64,000 nucleotides of DNA from UBA8752 sp002336475 (GCA_943846755.1 OX044365.1:1736001-1800000); one strand, 5' to 3'; shown: positions 51,405 to 61,153, numbered from the stretch's first letter. Numbers and translations: made by a program. The notes: generated by a model not told the origin, from the sequence alone.

Positions 51405-54400
51405 CGCATGATGGTAATGGGACCGGTCCACTCGGTCTGCAGCGCGGGCTCATTCACCCGAATGTGATAGTAATACGTCCCTACAGGAACGAGAATGCCG
51501 TTGACTTTGCCGTCCCAAGCGCCGTCGTTGGCCCCTTGCGTAAAGAGCACATCGCCCCAGCGGTTGAATACGGTGATTTCTGCAGAGGGGTACTGGTCCA
51601 AACCGTTCAAGTTCCAGAAGTCGTTAGTGCCATCGTCATTGGGGGTAAAACCAGACGGAATGTCCAGTGTCTGAAGCACTTCGACGAGGACGGTGTCGGT
51701 GCCAACGCAACCTTCAAGTGTCGTGGCCTGAAGGATGAAGGTTGTGGACTCAAACAAGGGGTTGGTCGGGGTGGATGGGGATTCCTCGAAGGCCACCTCG
51801 GTACTCGGGCTCCATGCATATGCCCAGGATTCCTCTGCCCCTCCTGCACCCAAGCTGGCCGCGGCTCCAGAAACAATCAGCGCGTCCTGCCCCGCCTCAG
51901 GTGTGGGCAGCACAAACCCGGTCACCAACACAGAATCTTCTTGGACGCAGCCGAGGCGGGTCGCTGTAAAATTCCAATAGTGGTCACCCTCCAAAATGCC
52001 GTTAGAAAAGGCGTTGAGCCCCACGCCATTGGGCCCATCTTGAACCGACCAATACGCTTCGGTGGCCCCTGTCGACAAGGCCTCCAGTTCAAGCGGGGTG
52101 CCCGCACACAAAGCGGTATCCAACGGAACGGTGAGGGACACGTCGCCTTGCGCCAAAATGGGGATGGCCTCAATGCCTCCTGCGCAGCCTTGGGCGTCCA
52201 CCGCTTCTACCGCATAAAGACCTTCGCCAATGGAGGCCTGAACAGGCCCTTCGGCCCACGGTATCCCGTCTAATGTCCAGTTCACCAAGTAAGGCATGCC
52301 TGCACCGCCATTGACGGAAACCGACAAATGGCCATCCTCGTCCCCTGCGCAACTCGGACGGGCCAAACTGTCCAACACCACCACGACGGGCGGAGGCGCC
52401 GGAACATCGACCAACAAGACTGCAGGGCAACCTGCGCTGTCCAATGCTGTGACTTCATAAACGCCCGCGCCCACTCCGCTCACCGTGTCGCCCACAGCCA
52501 CTGCACCGAAGGGTCCGGAAAAGGTGAAGTCCACTGCGCCACTTCCGTTTTCCGTGGTCAAGACCACCTGTCCATCCTCACTGTTGGCGCAACTGGCAGG
52601 GTCCACTTCTGCAAACAATTCAAAGTCGCTGGCAGGTTCTATGTATACCGTGTCGAGGAAGGTGCACCCGACGGAGTCGGTGAGGGTCAATGGATAGGAC
52701 CCTGGGATCAAGAATGGCAAAAATGTGCTGTCCGCCGCGCCCTGAACCACCAGAGCGTAAGGGGGTAAACCGCCGAACAAGGTCAAGGTGGCTTCTCCGA
52801 CCAAAGCACCGCCGCATGCAGGTTGGACCAAGTCTTGATCCAACGACAATCCACTGGACAAGGAGGCCAACTGTACGGTGGTATCCACACTGCAACCGGC
52901 GGCATCCACAAGGCTCCAAGTGTACTGCCCCTCTTCAAGGTCTGCGGGCCCCACACCTGTTCCTTGGACAGAATCCCCATTCAAGGTGGTGCCTTGCCAC
53001 ACCACATCCCATGGGGATTCTCCACCATTGGGGTTCACCTCAATGCTGCCCGTTCCCCCTTCGCAGAGGGGCTGATTGACACTGGCTTGAAACACCAATG
53101 GAAGTGGAAGCACCACCTCAACCTGCCCTTGGGAAGAGCAACCTTCGCCCAAAGAAGCGCTCCAACCATAGGTGCCTGCAGCCAGGTTGTACCAGGTCCA
53201 AACACCGGATGTCGTGCTGTCTGCAACCTCATCGGCTGGGAGACCTCCCAGCGCGACCACCAGGGCTTCCACATTGCCTGTAATGGCAATGGATACCGCG
53301 CCCGAAACCGCACCTTCATCGCAAAAAACAGGCAGCACCTCAGCTACTGCTGTGAGGCCTCCCTCCGTCACTACCTCCAGCGTTCCCGTGGTGTCGCATC
53401 CGTAAAAATCCACCGCAGTCCAGGTGTATTCCCCAGCGGTCAAACCGGTCCATGTGTCGGTGTCCGGCCCCCCTGTCCATTGAACTAAAAGGGGCGCTGT
53501 ACCGCCAGAAACAATGGCTTGTACTGTGCCATCAGAGACGCCTGTGCACGACTCGGGCTGCACTTCAGTGGTCACCTCCAAAGGAGCGGGAGACAGGACC
53601 TCCACCAAGGTGTCTGCCGAACAACCGCGGGCATCGATGACCCCCACAGTGTAGGTTCCTGGTGCCAGGTTTTCGAGCGGGGCCTCAAGGGGTCCCGATT
53701 CTCCGGCGGCTCCCAAGGTCAAAGGAGCGGTTCCACCGCTTGCTTCAGCCACAATACTCCCGTCTTGTCCACCTGAACATTGGACGCCGTTGGCCGATGC
53801 CGTCAGCTCGAGGGCGGGTACCAGGTCCACTTCCAATACCGTGTCCCGCATGCAACCCGCACCGTCTGTGATGCTCAAAACATAAGTTCCTGGCGTCAGC
53901 CCCAATGTATCCAACGAAGACCAAGTGGTGAGCCCGTCAGAGGATGAGCCTGTAGCCTCCAAAGGAGGAGTGCCCCCGTCAATGCTCACGGTGACCCCTC
54001 CTGCCGCTTCATCGCAGCCAAAAGGAAGGACGTCAACATTCCATTCAAACAAGCTCACGCCCGTCATCTCGACCTCCACGATGACGCTGCAGGTGCCGTC
54101 TTCTATGTCGATGGAGTACTGGCCTTCAGGCACAGATTCCCATGTCGCGCCATTTTCAATCAATGCCGTTGGTGGCCCCAATGCTCCTGCATCTATCGTG
54201 AACTGACCCGTGGGGTCGCCACCGACATATTCCACTTGGATCAGCCCCCCTCCTTCGCAACCAAAGGGCACGACACTCGCGGCCGCAACAATGGGCGGAT
54301 TTAGCACCCAAGTGGTGTCCGATGTGCACCCGCGATCATCTGTGGCTACCAGCACATAAGTGCCCGGGCCAAGCAGGCCGCCTTGCACAAATTCAATGGG

Positions 54401-56539
54401 GGTGCCGTTTGATGTCAATGCCAATTCTACAGGAGCTGCTCCACCCGCGGCTGTCGCATTGACCACCGCTTCACCGGTCTCACAGTCTACAGCACCCAAT
54501 GAAAGGTCGATTTCTAAAGGAGGGAGGATTCCCACTGTAACATTGGCGGTTGCCAAACAACCGAAATTGTCGGAAACAGCTGCCGTGTAGCTTCCTGGTG
54601 CCAAGCCTGTGGCCGAGTCTGCGGCCGAAACCACAGCTTCGTTCTCATCGGTCCAGCTCCAGTCGTAAGGGAAGGTTCCTCCTAAAACAGAGCCCGTTGC
54701 TGTTCCATCTGTGCCGTTGCACCCCACAGGGTCTGCGGACAAGGTCAATTCCAATGGCGCAGGCTCTTGGACCACTGCGTCCTCGGTGGCTTGACAGCCA
54801 TTGCCATCGGTGACCTCGACATTGTAGTCGCCTGCTCCAATGCCATCAATGTCTGGGCCCAGACTTGGTGAGCCGCTTCCTGTCCAAACAAAGGAATAGC
54901 CCGGCGTCCCCCCAGAGGCAGAAGCAGAAGCGCTTCCATTGTTTTCTCCTGCACACAACGGGGGTGTTACAGCAGCTTCCAAAAACAAGGAGTCCGGAGA
55001 TTCCAACACGACGATGGTATCCAAGATGCACCCCAACACATCCATGACGCCAAGCCCATACGCACCCGAAACAAGGCCCGTTGCCGTAAGTCCCACGGCC
55101 ACAACTTGGGCCGACGCCGCGTCTAACCAGACCGCGTTGTAGGGTGAAAGTCCTCCGGTGACTGTGGCTTCAACACTGCCTGATTCACTCAGCGGACCTT
55201 GGGCACACAGCGGCATTTCGGCAGAAATGGATACGGCCAGCGGCTCGGGGTCTTCCAAAGTAGCGGAACCCGATGCGGCGCAACCGTTGGCGTCCTCCAG
55301 GACATAGCTGTATGTGCCCGCTGCGACATTGTTGAGGAATGTGCCTTCGGTAACGGAGCCATCGGACAAGGTCCACTCTACACTGTAATCAGGGGTTCCA
55401 CCTTCCACGATGGCGCCCACAATGCCATCGGACAAGCCAGGACAGCTCGGGGAGGACAAGAAAGCATCGGCCACCAAGGGATCAGGTGAAGTGACCTCAA
55501 TGCTCCCTGCGCCCACGCAGCCATCCGAAGCGGTGACCAAGACACCATAGGTCCCTGGCAGCAAAAGCGTGAGCGAATCAGCATCTGGGCCTGTTGCCGC
55601 AAACCCGCCTGGGCCTGTCCAATCATAAGAAACGGCGTTGTCGAAATAAGCCGTCGCCGTTCCGTCAGCATCGCCAAAACAACTGACTCCGGTGGCTGAT
55701 ATGTCGACATCAACAGGGGGAGGTGCTTGAAGGAAAACAACCTCTGATTGCGAACAGCCCCCTGAATCGGTGGCCGTCACCAGGTATCCGCCCGCCGGCA
55801 ATCCAATCACGTCGGCCTCATCGCCAACTTCCTCTCCTTGGGCATTGTCCCATTCAAAATCAAACTCCCCTCCTAAACCACCTGTGGCCACTGCAGCTAC
55901 AGTGCCATCGGAGAAGCCAAAACAACTGGGGTCTGTGGTAAAAGTGAAAAGTTCAATCTCAGGGATCTCAACCGAAATGATGTCTTGATCTGAACACCCA
56001 TTCTCGTCTACCGCCGAAACAAGGATGACCTGCTCACAAATGGACCCGCCAATCGGACCTGTTTCGGCCGCATCATGGGACCAGGAATAGGTGATGTTGC
56101 CCTGCCCAAAGTTGGGCGTGACCACGATCTCTCCTGAGCATGGGTCGTCGCAGGTGGGAAGCCGCGTGATGGACGCGCTGATGAAAAAGTTGAACGGCTC
56201 GTTGAGGGTCGCACCCAGCGGCGGACATCCTGGAATGAACACGAGGTAACTGCCGGGCCCGAGGTTGGACTGTGTGGCCCCAAAAAGCGTGTCATTGCTT
56301 TGAAGCCAGTAGATTTCACCGGATTCAACGCCGTCTGGAATGGCGACCGAAAGCACGCCATCATCGGCACCACTGCATGTGATAGGCTGCAGGACGTCCA
56401 CTGCATCGGGACAGTCCGACTGAGCTTGGGACAGCGCAGGTGCGGCAAGACAACACATCATCCACCACTTGGCACCGACCACAGCCCACCCTTTGGTAAA
56501 GGTCAAACGGGGTCTGTATGCTCGGGGGCGGTGTGTCAT
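51401..56539 (-). CDS. Giant SprB-repeat cell-surface protein with a type B Type IX sorting domain
   Basis: 1712 residues from the ATG at 56539. A long N-region with a signal peptide (cleavage near LSQAQ, about 40) leads to some 17 or 18 SprB-type repeats of about 80-90 residues. Each opens with C-x-G-x-x-D-G (for example PSCFGFSDGTVAAVATGG, VSCFGDADGTATAYF, ESCTGVSDGTVQAIVSGG). The last 90 residues are a CHU_C domain (SGFTPNDDGTNDFW, VFNRWGDVLF, VGTYYYHIRV). In Flavobacterium, SprB is the mobile gliding adhesin. This one is shorter than SprB (over 6,000 residues) and could be a gliding or attachment adhesin. PorP genes lie on both sides in one operon. Confidence 0.92.
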   Translation of the reverse strand: MTHRPRAYRPRLTFTKGWAVVGAKWWMMCCLAAPALSQAQSDCPDAVDVLQPITCSGADDGVLSVAIPDGVESGEIYWLQSNDTLFGATQSNLGPGSYLVFIPGCPPLGATLNEPFNFFISASITRLPTCDDPCSGEIVVTPNFGQGNITYSWSHDAAETGPIGGSICEQVILVSAVDENGCSDQDIISVEIPEIELFTFTTDPSCFGFSDGTVAAVATGGLGGEFDFEWDNAQGEEVGDEADVIGLPAGGYLVTATDSGGCSQSEVVFLQAPPPVDVDISATGVSCFGDADGTATAYFDNAVSYDWTGPGGFAATGPDADSLTLLLPGTYGVLVTASDGCVGAGSIEVTSPDPLVADAFLSSPSCPGLSDGIVGAIVEGGTPDYSVEWTLSDGSVTEGTFLNNVAAGTYSYVLEDANGCAASGSATLEDPEPLAVSISAEMPLCAQGPLSESGSVEATVTGGLSPYNAVWLDAASAQVVAVGLTATGLVSGAYGLGVMDVLGCILDTIVVLESPDSLFLEAAVTPPLCAGENNGSASASASGGTPGYSFVWTGSGSPSLGPDIDGIGAGDYNVEVTDGNGCQATEDAVVQEPAPLELTLSADPVGCNGTDGTATGSVLGGTFPYDWSWTDENEAVVSAADSATGLAPGSYTAAVSDNFGCLATANVTVGILPPLEIDLSLGAVDCETGEAVVNATAAGGAAPVELALTSNGTPIEFVQGGLLGPGTYVLVATDDRGCTSDTTWVLNPPIVAAASVVPFGCEGGGLIQVEYVGGDPTGQFTIDAGALGPPTALIENGATWESVPEGQYSIDIEDGTCSVIVEVEMTGVSLFEWNVDVLPFGCDEAAGGVTVSIDGGTPPLEATGSSSDGLTTWSSLDTLGLTPGTYVLSITDGAGCMRDTVLEVDLVPALELTASANGVQCSGGQDGSIVAEASGGTAPLTLGAAGESGPLEAPLENLAPGTYTVGVIDARGCSADTLVEVLSPAPLEVTTEVQPESCTGVSDGTVQAIVSGGTAPLLVQWTGGPDTDTWTGLTAGEYTWTAVDFYGCDTTGTLEVVTEGGLTAVAEVLPVFCDEGAVSGAVSIAITGNVEALVVALGGLPADEVADSTTSGVWTWYNLAAGTYGWSASLGEGCSSQGQVEVVLPLPLVFQASVNQPLCEGGTGSIEVNPNGGESPWDVVWQGTTLNGDSVQGTGVGPADLEEGQYTWSLVDAAGCSVDTTVQLASLSSGLSLDQDLVQPACGGALVGEATLTLFGGLPPYALVVQGAADSTFLPFLIPGSYPLTLTDSVGCTFLDTVYIEPASDFELFAEVDPASCANSEDGQVVLTTENGSGAVDFTFSGPFGAVAVGDTVSGVGAGVYEVTALDSAGCPAVLLVDVPAPPPVVVVLDSLARPSCAGDEDGHLSVSVNGGAGMPYLVNWTLDGIPWAEGPVQASIGEGLYAVEAVDAQGCAGGIEAIPILAQGDVSLTVPLDTALCAGTPLELEALSTGATEAYWSVQDGPNGVGLNAFSNGILEGDHYWNFTATRLGCVQEDSVLVTGFVLPTPEAGQDALIVSGAAASLGAGGAEESWAYAWSPSTEVAFEESPSTPTNPLFESTTFILQATTLEGCVGTDTVLVEVLQTLDIPSGFTPNDDGTNDFWNLNGLDQYPSAEITVFNRWGDVLFTQGANDGAWDGKVNGILVPVGTYYYHIRVNEPALQTEWTGPITIMR
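51990..56410 (-). repeat. SprB-type repeat array inside the giant adhesin
   Basis: About 17 to 18 degenerate units, recognised at protein level by a C-x-G-x-x-DG opening, a GG turn and an A-G-x-Y near the end. DNA identity between units is low, so it is an old expansion and not a recent tandem copy. Boundaries are approximate. Confidence 0.75.
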
Positions 56540-56588
56540 TTGCGCGATAGGTTCTATACGGCCAAATCCAATTTGGGTTGCGGCGAGA

Positions 56589-57539
56589 TCACTGGAATGC
56601 AGCACATGGGACGTGTCCAGATTTGATGGGGCAAGCCAGCACCCCAATGGTGATTTCGTGCGTGTTGGCGGATGCTTGACTCAAGGGTCCAACGTTCCAG
56701 TCGTAGGCATAGCCAATGGTCAGGTTTTCCATAACGTTGAGCGTCATCAAAGCCGCCAGTGCTGTTTCATTGCGGTAGCCCAAGCCGAAACGGACGGATT
56801 CGTCATAATCGAACATCGCCTGCACATCGACCGCAACCGGCGCCCCCGCCGCAAAGCGAATGGAGCCCGCTGGGTGGAAGCTCCATGGTCCGTCCAATCG
56901 GATCATGGAGCCACCGGTCAGGCTCACATGGCGTTGAAACCGGGTGTCCAGGCCCCATTGGTCCACTGAAGGTTCGATGAGGTTCTGAATGGACAGGCCC
57001 CAAAACGTGTACTTGTTGTACGCCCAAACGCCAAAGTCCATGGTGGGCGCCAGCAACTGATTGGCGTTGGATGTTATGGCGGGATCATTGCCCGCCTGGA
57101 AGTCCGGGAGGACGATATCGCCCAGGGACAACCGATACTGCATAAACCCAACCGCCGCGCCTGCTGCCAACCGCCACCCTTGGGCCATTTTCATGTGATA
57201 GGCATAGGCCAAGTCCAATTGGGTAAACCCATATGGCCCTGCGGAGTCGTCGGTGACCCGACCGCCAAAACCATGGACGCCACCTCCGGCGGTTCGCCCG
57301 AGTTCGCCCTGCACATTGGCAAAGGCCGTCTGGGGAGCGCCATCGAAACCCGCCCACTGTTGGCGGAAACCCGCTTTCAACTCAAGGCAATCGGTAAAGC
57401 CTGCAAAAGCTGGGTTTTCTTGGAAATAATTGAACTGCCAATTGCTGCGCAAAGGCAACTGCTGCGCTTGAACCTGCAGTGCTGACCCGACGGTCAACAA
57501 CAATGCCCCAATGGAAATAGATAGGCTTCTCTGCTTCAT
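56589..57539 (-). CDS. PorP/SprF-family Type IX secretion outer-membrane protein (first copy)
   Basis: 316 residues with a signal peptide (about 1-25). The family signature is intact: NPAFAGFTDC, then FRQQWAGFDGAPQT, the fixed segment after the N-terminus of PorP/SprF proteins. A predicted 12- to 14-strand barrel follows. It begins in the stop codon of the small cargo gene (ATGA) and ends 49 bases before the giant cargo gene. It is expected to hold or pass type B cargo at the outer membrane. Confidence 0.9.
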   Translation of the reverse strand: MKQRSLSISIGALLLTVGSALQVQAQQLPLRSNWQFNYFQENPAFAGFTDCLELKAGFRQQWAGFDGAPQTAFANVQGELGRTAGGGVHGFGGRVTDDSAGPYGFTQLDLAYAYHMKMAQGWRLAAGAAVGFMQYRLSLGDIVLPDFQAGNDPAITSNANQLLAPTMDFGVWAYNKYTFWGLSIQNLIEPSVDQWGLDTRFQRHVSLTGGSMIRLDGPWSFHPAGSIRFAAGAPVAVDVQAMFDYDESVRFGLGYRNETALAALMTLNVMENLTIGYAYDWNVGPLSQASANTHEITIGVLACPIKSGHVPCAAFQ

Positions 57540-58528
57540 CGAATGATGGCTACGTGGCCCGTTTCAGGTGGAATGGGAAGGGACTCGTCATTGAGCTCGA
57601 TGACGTAGTAGTAGGTACCTGGGGTCAAGGGTTTGCCAGAGCGGCCATTGCCGTCCCAAGGTTGGGTATATCCCAACGAGCGGTGCACCAACTGCCCCCA
57701 GCGGTTGAACACCTCGACTTTGGTTCCTGGAAAGGCGCCAATTCCATCGATTCCCCAGAAATCATTGATGCCATCCCCGTTGGGCGTGAAGCTGTTGGGC
57801 ACTCCAATGGGGGAACCTACCGTCACCGTCACTGAACTGCTGACTTGGCAGTCACCAATCACACCGTCTACCTGGTAACTGATCGTCTCAGCCGGTGTGA
57901 CTGTGGTCACAGCCGTTTCTGGATCTGACAAATAAAACGCGGGGGTCCAGGTGTAGCCGTAGACCGGGTCGCCACCAACAACCTCCAACTCTGCAGACTC
58001 CCCTGGAATCAAGGTGTGGTTGCAGCAGGCGTCCATGGTCACGCCGTCCCCTTCGAGCTCGACAAACATGGTGCAGACGGTGTCTGAAGGGTCGTGTTCG
58101 GTTCCAATCAACAGGAAATACTCGGTGTTGTGGGTCAGTGTAGAAGACTCCCATACCAGGTCATCTACCCCAGAGATACAGGGGCCCATGGCCGTGAGGC
58201 CCGCGGGATCACAGGGGTCGCCAGCAGCCGAAACCACCACCGCCGACAGGGTGTCAGGAGCACTGGCCCCATCGCATGAGACCTGCGTGATCCTGATGCG
58301 GGCATTGCCGGGGTTCGCAAAGTTGTGGTTGGACCGAAACTTCAGCACGGCGACGTGCGTCGCATCGATGCATTCGAAATTCAAAAAAGCCGGTTCGGTG
58401 ATGAAAACCGACTGTGGCTCTTCTGGACAAACCGTCAAAGGGTTGCTGCACGACTGGGCACAAAGCTGTGCAGAGAACGTCAGCAACGACATGAGGAGCA
58501 GGGGAATCCCGATTCTGAATACGCGCAT
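57536..58528 (-). CDS. Small secreted protein with a type B Type IX sorting domain
   Basis: 330 residues with a signal peptide (about 1-24). A cysteine-rich beta domain (about 26-170, ten or so Cys) is followed by an Ig-like stretch with the phrase GYTWTPAFYLSDPETA. The CHU_C sorting domain comes last (NSFTPNGDGINDFWGI, VFNRWGQLVH, GTYYYVIELND). It heads the operon small cargo, PorP, giant cargo, PorP. The N-terminal domain is not one I recognise. It may work as a minor subunit or tip of the same surface structure. Confidence 0.88.
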   Translation of the reverse strand: MRVFRIGIPLLLMSLLTFSAQLCAQSCSNPLTVCPEEPQSVFITEPAFLNFECIDATHVAVLKFRSNHNFANPGNARIRITQVSCDGASAPDTLSAVVVSAAGDPCDPAGLTAMGPCISGVDDLVWESSTLTHNTEYFLLIGTEHDPSDTVCTMFVELEGDGVTMDACCNHTLIPGESAELEVVGGDPVYGYTWTPAFYLSDPETAVTTVTPAETISYQVDGVIGDCQVSSSVTVTVGSPIGVPNSFTPNGDGINDFWGIDGIGAFPGTKVEVFNRWGQLVHRSLGYTQPWDGNGRSGKPLTPGTYYYVIELNDESLPIPPETGHVAIIR

Positions 58529-58541
58529 GGGTGTGGATTAT

Positions 58542-58549
58542 CGAAGGTA
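58542..58549 (-). promoter_or_regulatory. -7 promoter element for the cargo-PorP operon
   Basis: Minus-strand TACCTTCG (TAnnTTYG) ends 13 bases before the ATG at 58528. Confidence 0.45.
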
Positions 58550-58629
58550 GTGGCGCCAACGGGCCAGCCTGAAGCCCCGCCATGTATTATCCACAACGAA
58601 AGGTGACTAAGGGAAGTTGCCTGAATCTA

Positions 58630-59094
58630 TCAGTCTGCCATGCTGATCAAAACCGCCTCTTTCTCAACGGCATGGCCGGCTTCTACTCCAATGGTAGACA
58701 CCACTCCTGCTGCCCCAGCGCGCAACACATTTTCCATTTTCATGGCTTCAAGGACGATCATAGCCTCCCCTTCTTCGACCGTTTGACCTGCTTTGACCAA
58801 GACTTCCAACACCTTGCCCGGCATGGGCGCGCGCAGGTCTTTCGAGGCGGAATCCACGCCCTCTTCTATCCCCATGCGCTCCATGAGCATCTCACGCAAC
58901 CCGTGGACCGACCATTGGTCTCCCACACCATCCAACCGGATGTCCCAGCCACCCCCTTCCAAGGGTTGGACCGAAACCCGGTGGTTGCGGTGACCGATGC
59001 GCACCCACCAAAGTCCCCGGTCATCTTTGTGGACGCGGTGTTCACCGGGACTTCCAGGCATTTCTTGCCCCTGGGCGTTGCGATATTGGGCCAT
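58630..59094 (-). CDS. Biotin carboxyl carrier protein
   Basis: 154 residues. The C-terminal 70 form a biotinyl domain with the biotin acceptor K119 in EAMKMEN, preceded by PMPGKVLEVLVKAGQ. The N-terminal half is less clear. In Bacteroidota, free carriers of this type serve propionyl-CoA/acetyl-CoA or pyruvate carboxylases. No carboxylase subunit is nearby, so the partner enzyme is unknown. It is divergent from hemW with 39 bases between starts. Confidence 0.9.
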   Translation of the reverse strand: MAQYRNAQGQEMPGSPGEHRVHKDDRGLWWVRIGHRNHRVSVQPLEGGGWDIRLDGVGDQWSVHGLREMLMERMGIEEGVDSASKDLRAPMPGKVLEVLVKAGQTVEEGEAMIVLEAMKMENVLRAGAAGVVSTIGVEAGHAVEKEAVLISMAD

Positions 59095-59133
59095 ACCGGC
59101 AATTTACCCCTGTTCAGCACCGAAATTGCACCT

Positions 59134-60261
59134 ATGGCAGGATTGTATGTGCACGTTCCATTTTGCGCGCAGGCCTGCTCGTATTGTGACTTCCACTTTA
59201 CCACGCGTCTGAACGATCGAAGCCGCATGGTCGATGCCATTATCTCGGAGATCAAGGCCAGCATGCCAGGATGGTCTGGACACACCTTCAGGACGCTGTA
59301 TTTCGGAGGAGGCACCCCGAGCATTTTAGGGGCAGAAGCCATTGGTCGCATCGCCGAAGCCGCTTTTCAAAACGCCGACTGGGCATTGGAAGAATGGACC
59401 GTTGAGGCCAACCCCGAAGACTTAAACACAGCAGGTTTAAAGGCACTCAAAGACATCGGAGTGGGACGACTGAGCGTGGGCATTCAAAGTTTTGACCCCG
59501 ATGTCCTCGCGTGGATGCGCCGGATTCACAGCGCAGAAACCGCTGAATCGGCTGTACGCCGCGCCGCTGAATTGGGGTTTGACCACATTTCCCTGGACCT
59601 TATGTATGGCCTTCCCGTGGGACCGGAAACCCGGTGGGAAGATGACCTCCAACGGGCATTGGCCTTGCCTGCAGACCACTTGAGCTGCTACATTCTCACT
59701 GCCGAACCCCGCACGCTGTATGGCAACCAACTCGACAAAGGCCAATTGACCGCCCCGCCAGATGAGCAAGTCGTCCGGGAGTACAACACCCTTTGCAAGT
59801 CCACTGCCAAGGCGGGTTTTGAGCATTACGAGGTGTCAAATTTCGCCCGTCCCGGTGGCCGGAGTCGACACAACTCAGCCTACTGGGACGGTACCCCTTA
59901 CCTCGGTGTTGGGCCAGGAGCGCACAGCTTCAGTGATTCCAAGCGGTGGTGGAATGCCCGGTCTAATGCTGCGTTTTTGCGCGCTTCCGAACAAGGAAGC
60001 GAAGGGATTAAAAAACAGCAGGCCTCTGAAGTCCTCAGCAATACAGACCGCTTCAATGAGGCGCTCATCACTGGCTTGCGGCGCACAGAGGGGGTCCACC
60101 CCGCCGAATTGCTAAAGGATACCGGACTTGACCTTTTGGCACAAGACGGACTCCAGACGCTCATTGGGCGCGGCGACTGCGAATGGCACAACGGACGGCT
60201 GCGCATCCCTGAGCCCCGGTGGCCCATGGGCGATGCGATCACCCTGGAGTTGATGCATTAA
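59134..60261 (+). CDS. hemW: Radical SAM heme chaperone HemW
   Basis: 375 residues from the ATG at 59134 (upstream reading is the reverse of the carrier gene). The radical-SAM cluster motif is C-AQA-C-SY-C (PFCAQACSYCDF), followed by FGGGTPS and the HemW pattern SVGIQSF. The C-terminal HemN-like domain is complete. HemW was once annotated as coproporphyrinogen dehydrogenase; it is now seen as a heme-insertion chaperone. It converges on the transporter gene, nine bases apart. Confidence 0.94.
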   Translation: MAGLYVHVPFCAQACSYCDFHFTTRLNDRSRMVDAIISEIKASMPGWSGHTFRTLYFGGGTPSILGAEAIGRIAEAAFQNADWALEEWTVEANPEDLNTAGLKALKDIGVGRLSVGIQSFDPDVLAWMRRIHSAETAESAVRRAAELGFDHISLDLMYGLPVGPETRWEDDLQRALALPADHLSCYILTAEPRTLYGNQLDKGQLTAPPDEQVVREYNTLCKSTAKAGFEHYEVSNFARPGGRSRHNSAYWDGTPYLGVGPGAHSFSDSKRWWNARSNAAFLRASEQGSEGIKKQQASEVLSNTDRFNEALITGLRRTEGVHPAELLKDTGLDLLAQDGLQTLIGRGDCEWHNGRLRIPEPRWPMGDAITLELMH

Positions 60262-60270
60262 AGCGGGCGT

Positions 60271-61143
60271 TCAACGCGAGCGCCTGCTGCGCTTGAGCAT
60301 GGCATCGACAAACACCGTCGCCAGTAGCACCGAGGCGCCCCCATAAAAACCGGGGGGCATCACCTCCTCCTCTCCAAATATGACAAGGGCCAAAATGATG
60401 GCGTAGACCGGCTCCAAATTGATGGCCATGGCCACCGAAAAAGGGCTCATCACCTTCATGACCTCAACGGTCAGTGCAAAAGCCACAGAGGTCGCCACAA
60501 GCCCCAATAAAAGCAGCCATAGCCAATCCGTATCCGAAGGCATGGCACCCTGCCAACCTCCTGTCAACGCCATCCACACAGCGAGGACCAAGCACGCTGA
60601 AGCCAATTCCAACCGGGACACCGTCAGCGAAGGGGCATGCTCTCCCCAGATGCTGTTGAGGGTGCCAAACAAGGCTGCACAAAAAGCACTCACAAGGGCC
60701 AACAGCATGCCTTGCCCATAACTCACGTCCACCCGATACATCCACCACAAGCCCAGTACCGCAACAAACCCCAACGCAAGCTCCCGAGGGTCCACCCGTC
60801 GGCGCCGCAGCACGGGTTCAATCAAGGCAACGAATACAGGGACGGTAGCCATCACCGCGAGAGCCAATGAAACAGTTGAAGCTTTGATGGCCGCAAAAAA
60901 GGTGACCCAATGCACCGCCACCAAAACACCGGTTCCCATGATGCCCGCCCTCACTTTGGGCGGCATAGACGTCTGCTGGGTGCGCCGAAACCACATCCAC
61001 ACGTACAATCCAGCCGCGCCAATGAGCGTGCGCCAAAACACCAACGGTGCGGCCGAAAGCGAAATCAGCTTGCCCAGAACGCCCGTAAAACCGAACACCA
61101 TCACCGTGACGTGAAGGACAATTTGGGCGTGTAAAGGCTTCAT
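60271..61143 (-). CDS. EamA/DMT-superfamily transporter
   Basis: 290 residues from the ATG at 61143. Ten hydrophobic helices in two EamA repeats. The first repeat contains FGFTGVLGKL, and the second contains NLEPVYAIILALVIFGEE, the typical end of such proteins. It likely exports small metabolites or amino acids. The substrate cannot be told. It starts 10 bases after the stop of the large surface protein, on the same strand. Confidence 0.9.
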   Translation of the reverse strand: MKPLHAQIVLHVTVMVFGFTGVLGKLISLSAAPLVFWRTLIGAAGLYVWMWFRRTQQTSMPPKVRAGIMGTGVLVAVHWVTFFAAIKASTVSLALAVMATVPVFVALIEPVLRRRRVDPRELALGFVAVLGLWWMYRVDVSYGQGMLLALVSAFCAALFGTLNSIWGEHAPSLTVSRLELASACLVLAVWMALTGGWQGAMPSDTDWLWLLLLGLVATSVAFALTVEVMKVMSPFSVAMAINLEPVYAIILALVIFGEEEVMPPGFYGGASVLLATVFVDAMLKRSRRSR

Positions 61144-61153
61144 CGACGGGTGA

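Noticed and set aside
52823..53488. Several + strand frames inside the giant SprB-repeat gene
   Set aside because: All lie opposite an uninterrupted, repeat-structured protein and have no recognisable features.
51990..56410. Possible CRISPR-like or recent tandem DNA repeat in the adhesin gene
   Set aside because: The periodicity is at protein level (80-90 residues) with low DNA identity; there are no short identical repeats with spacers.
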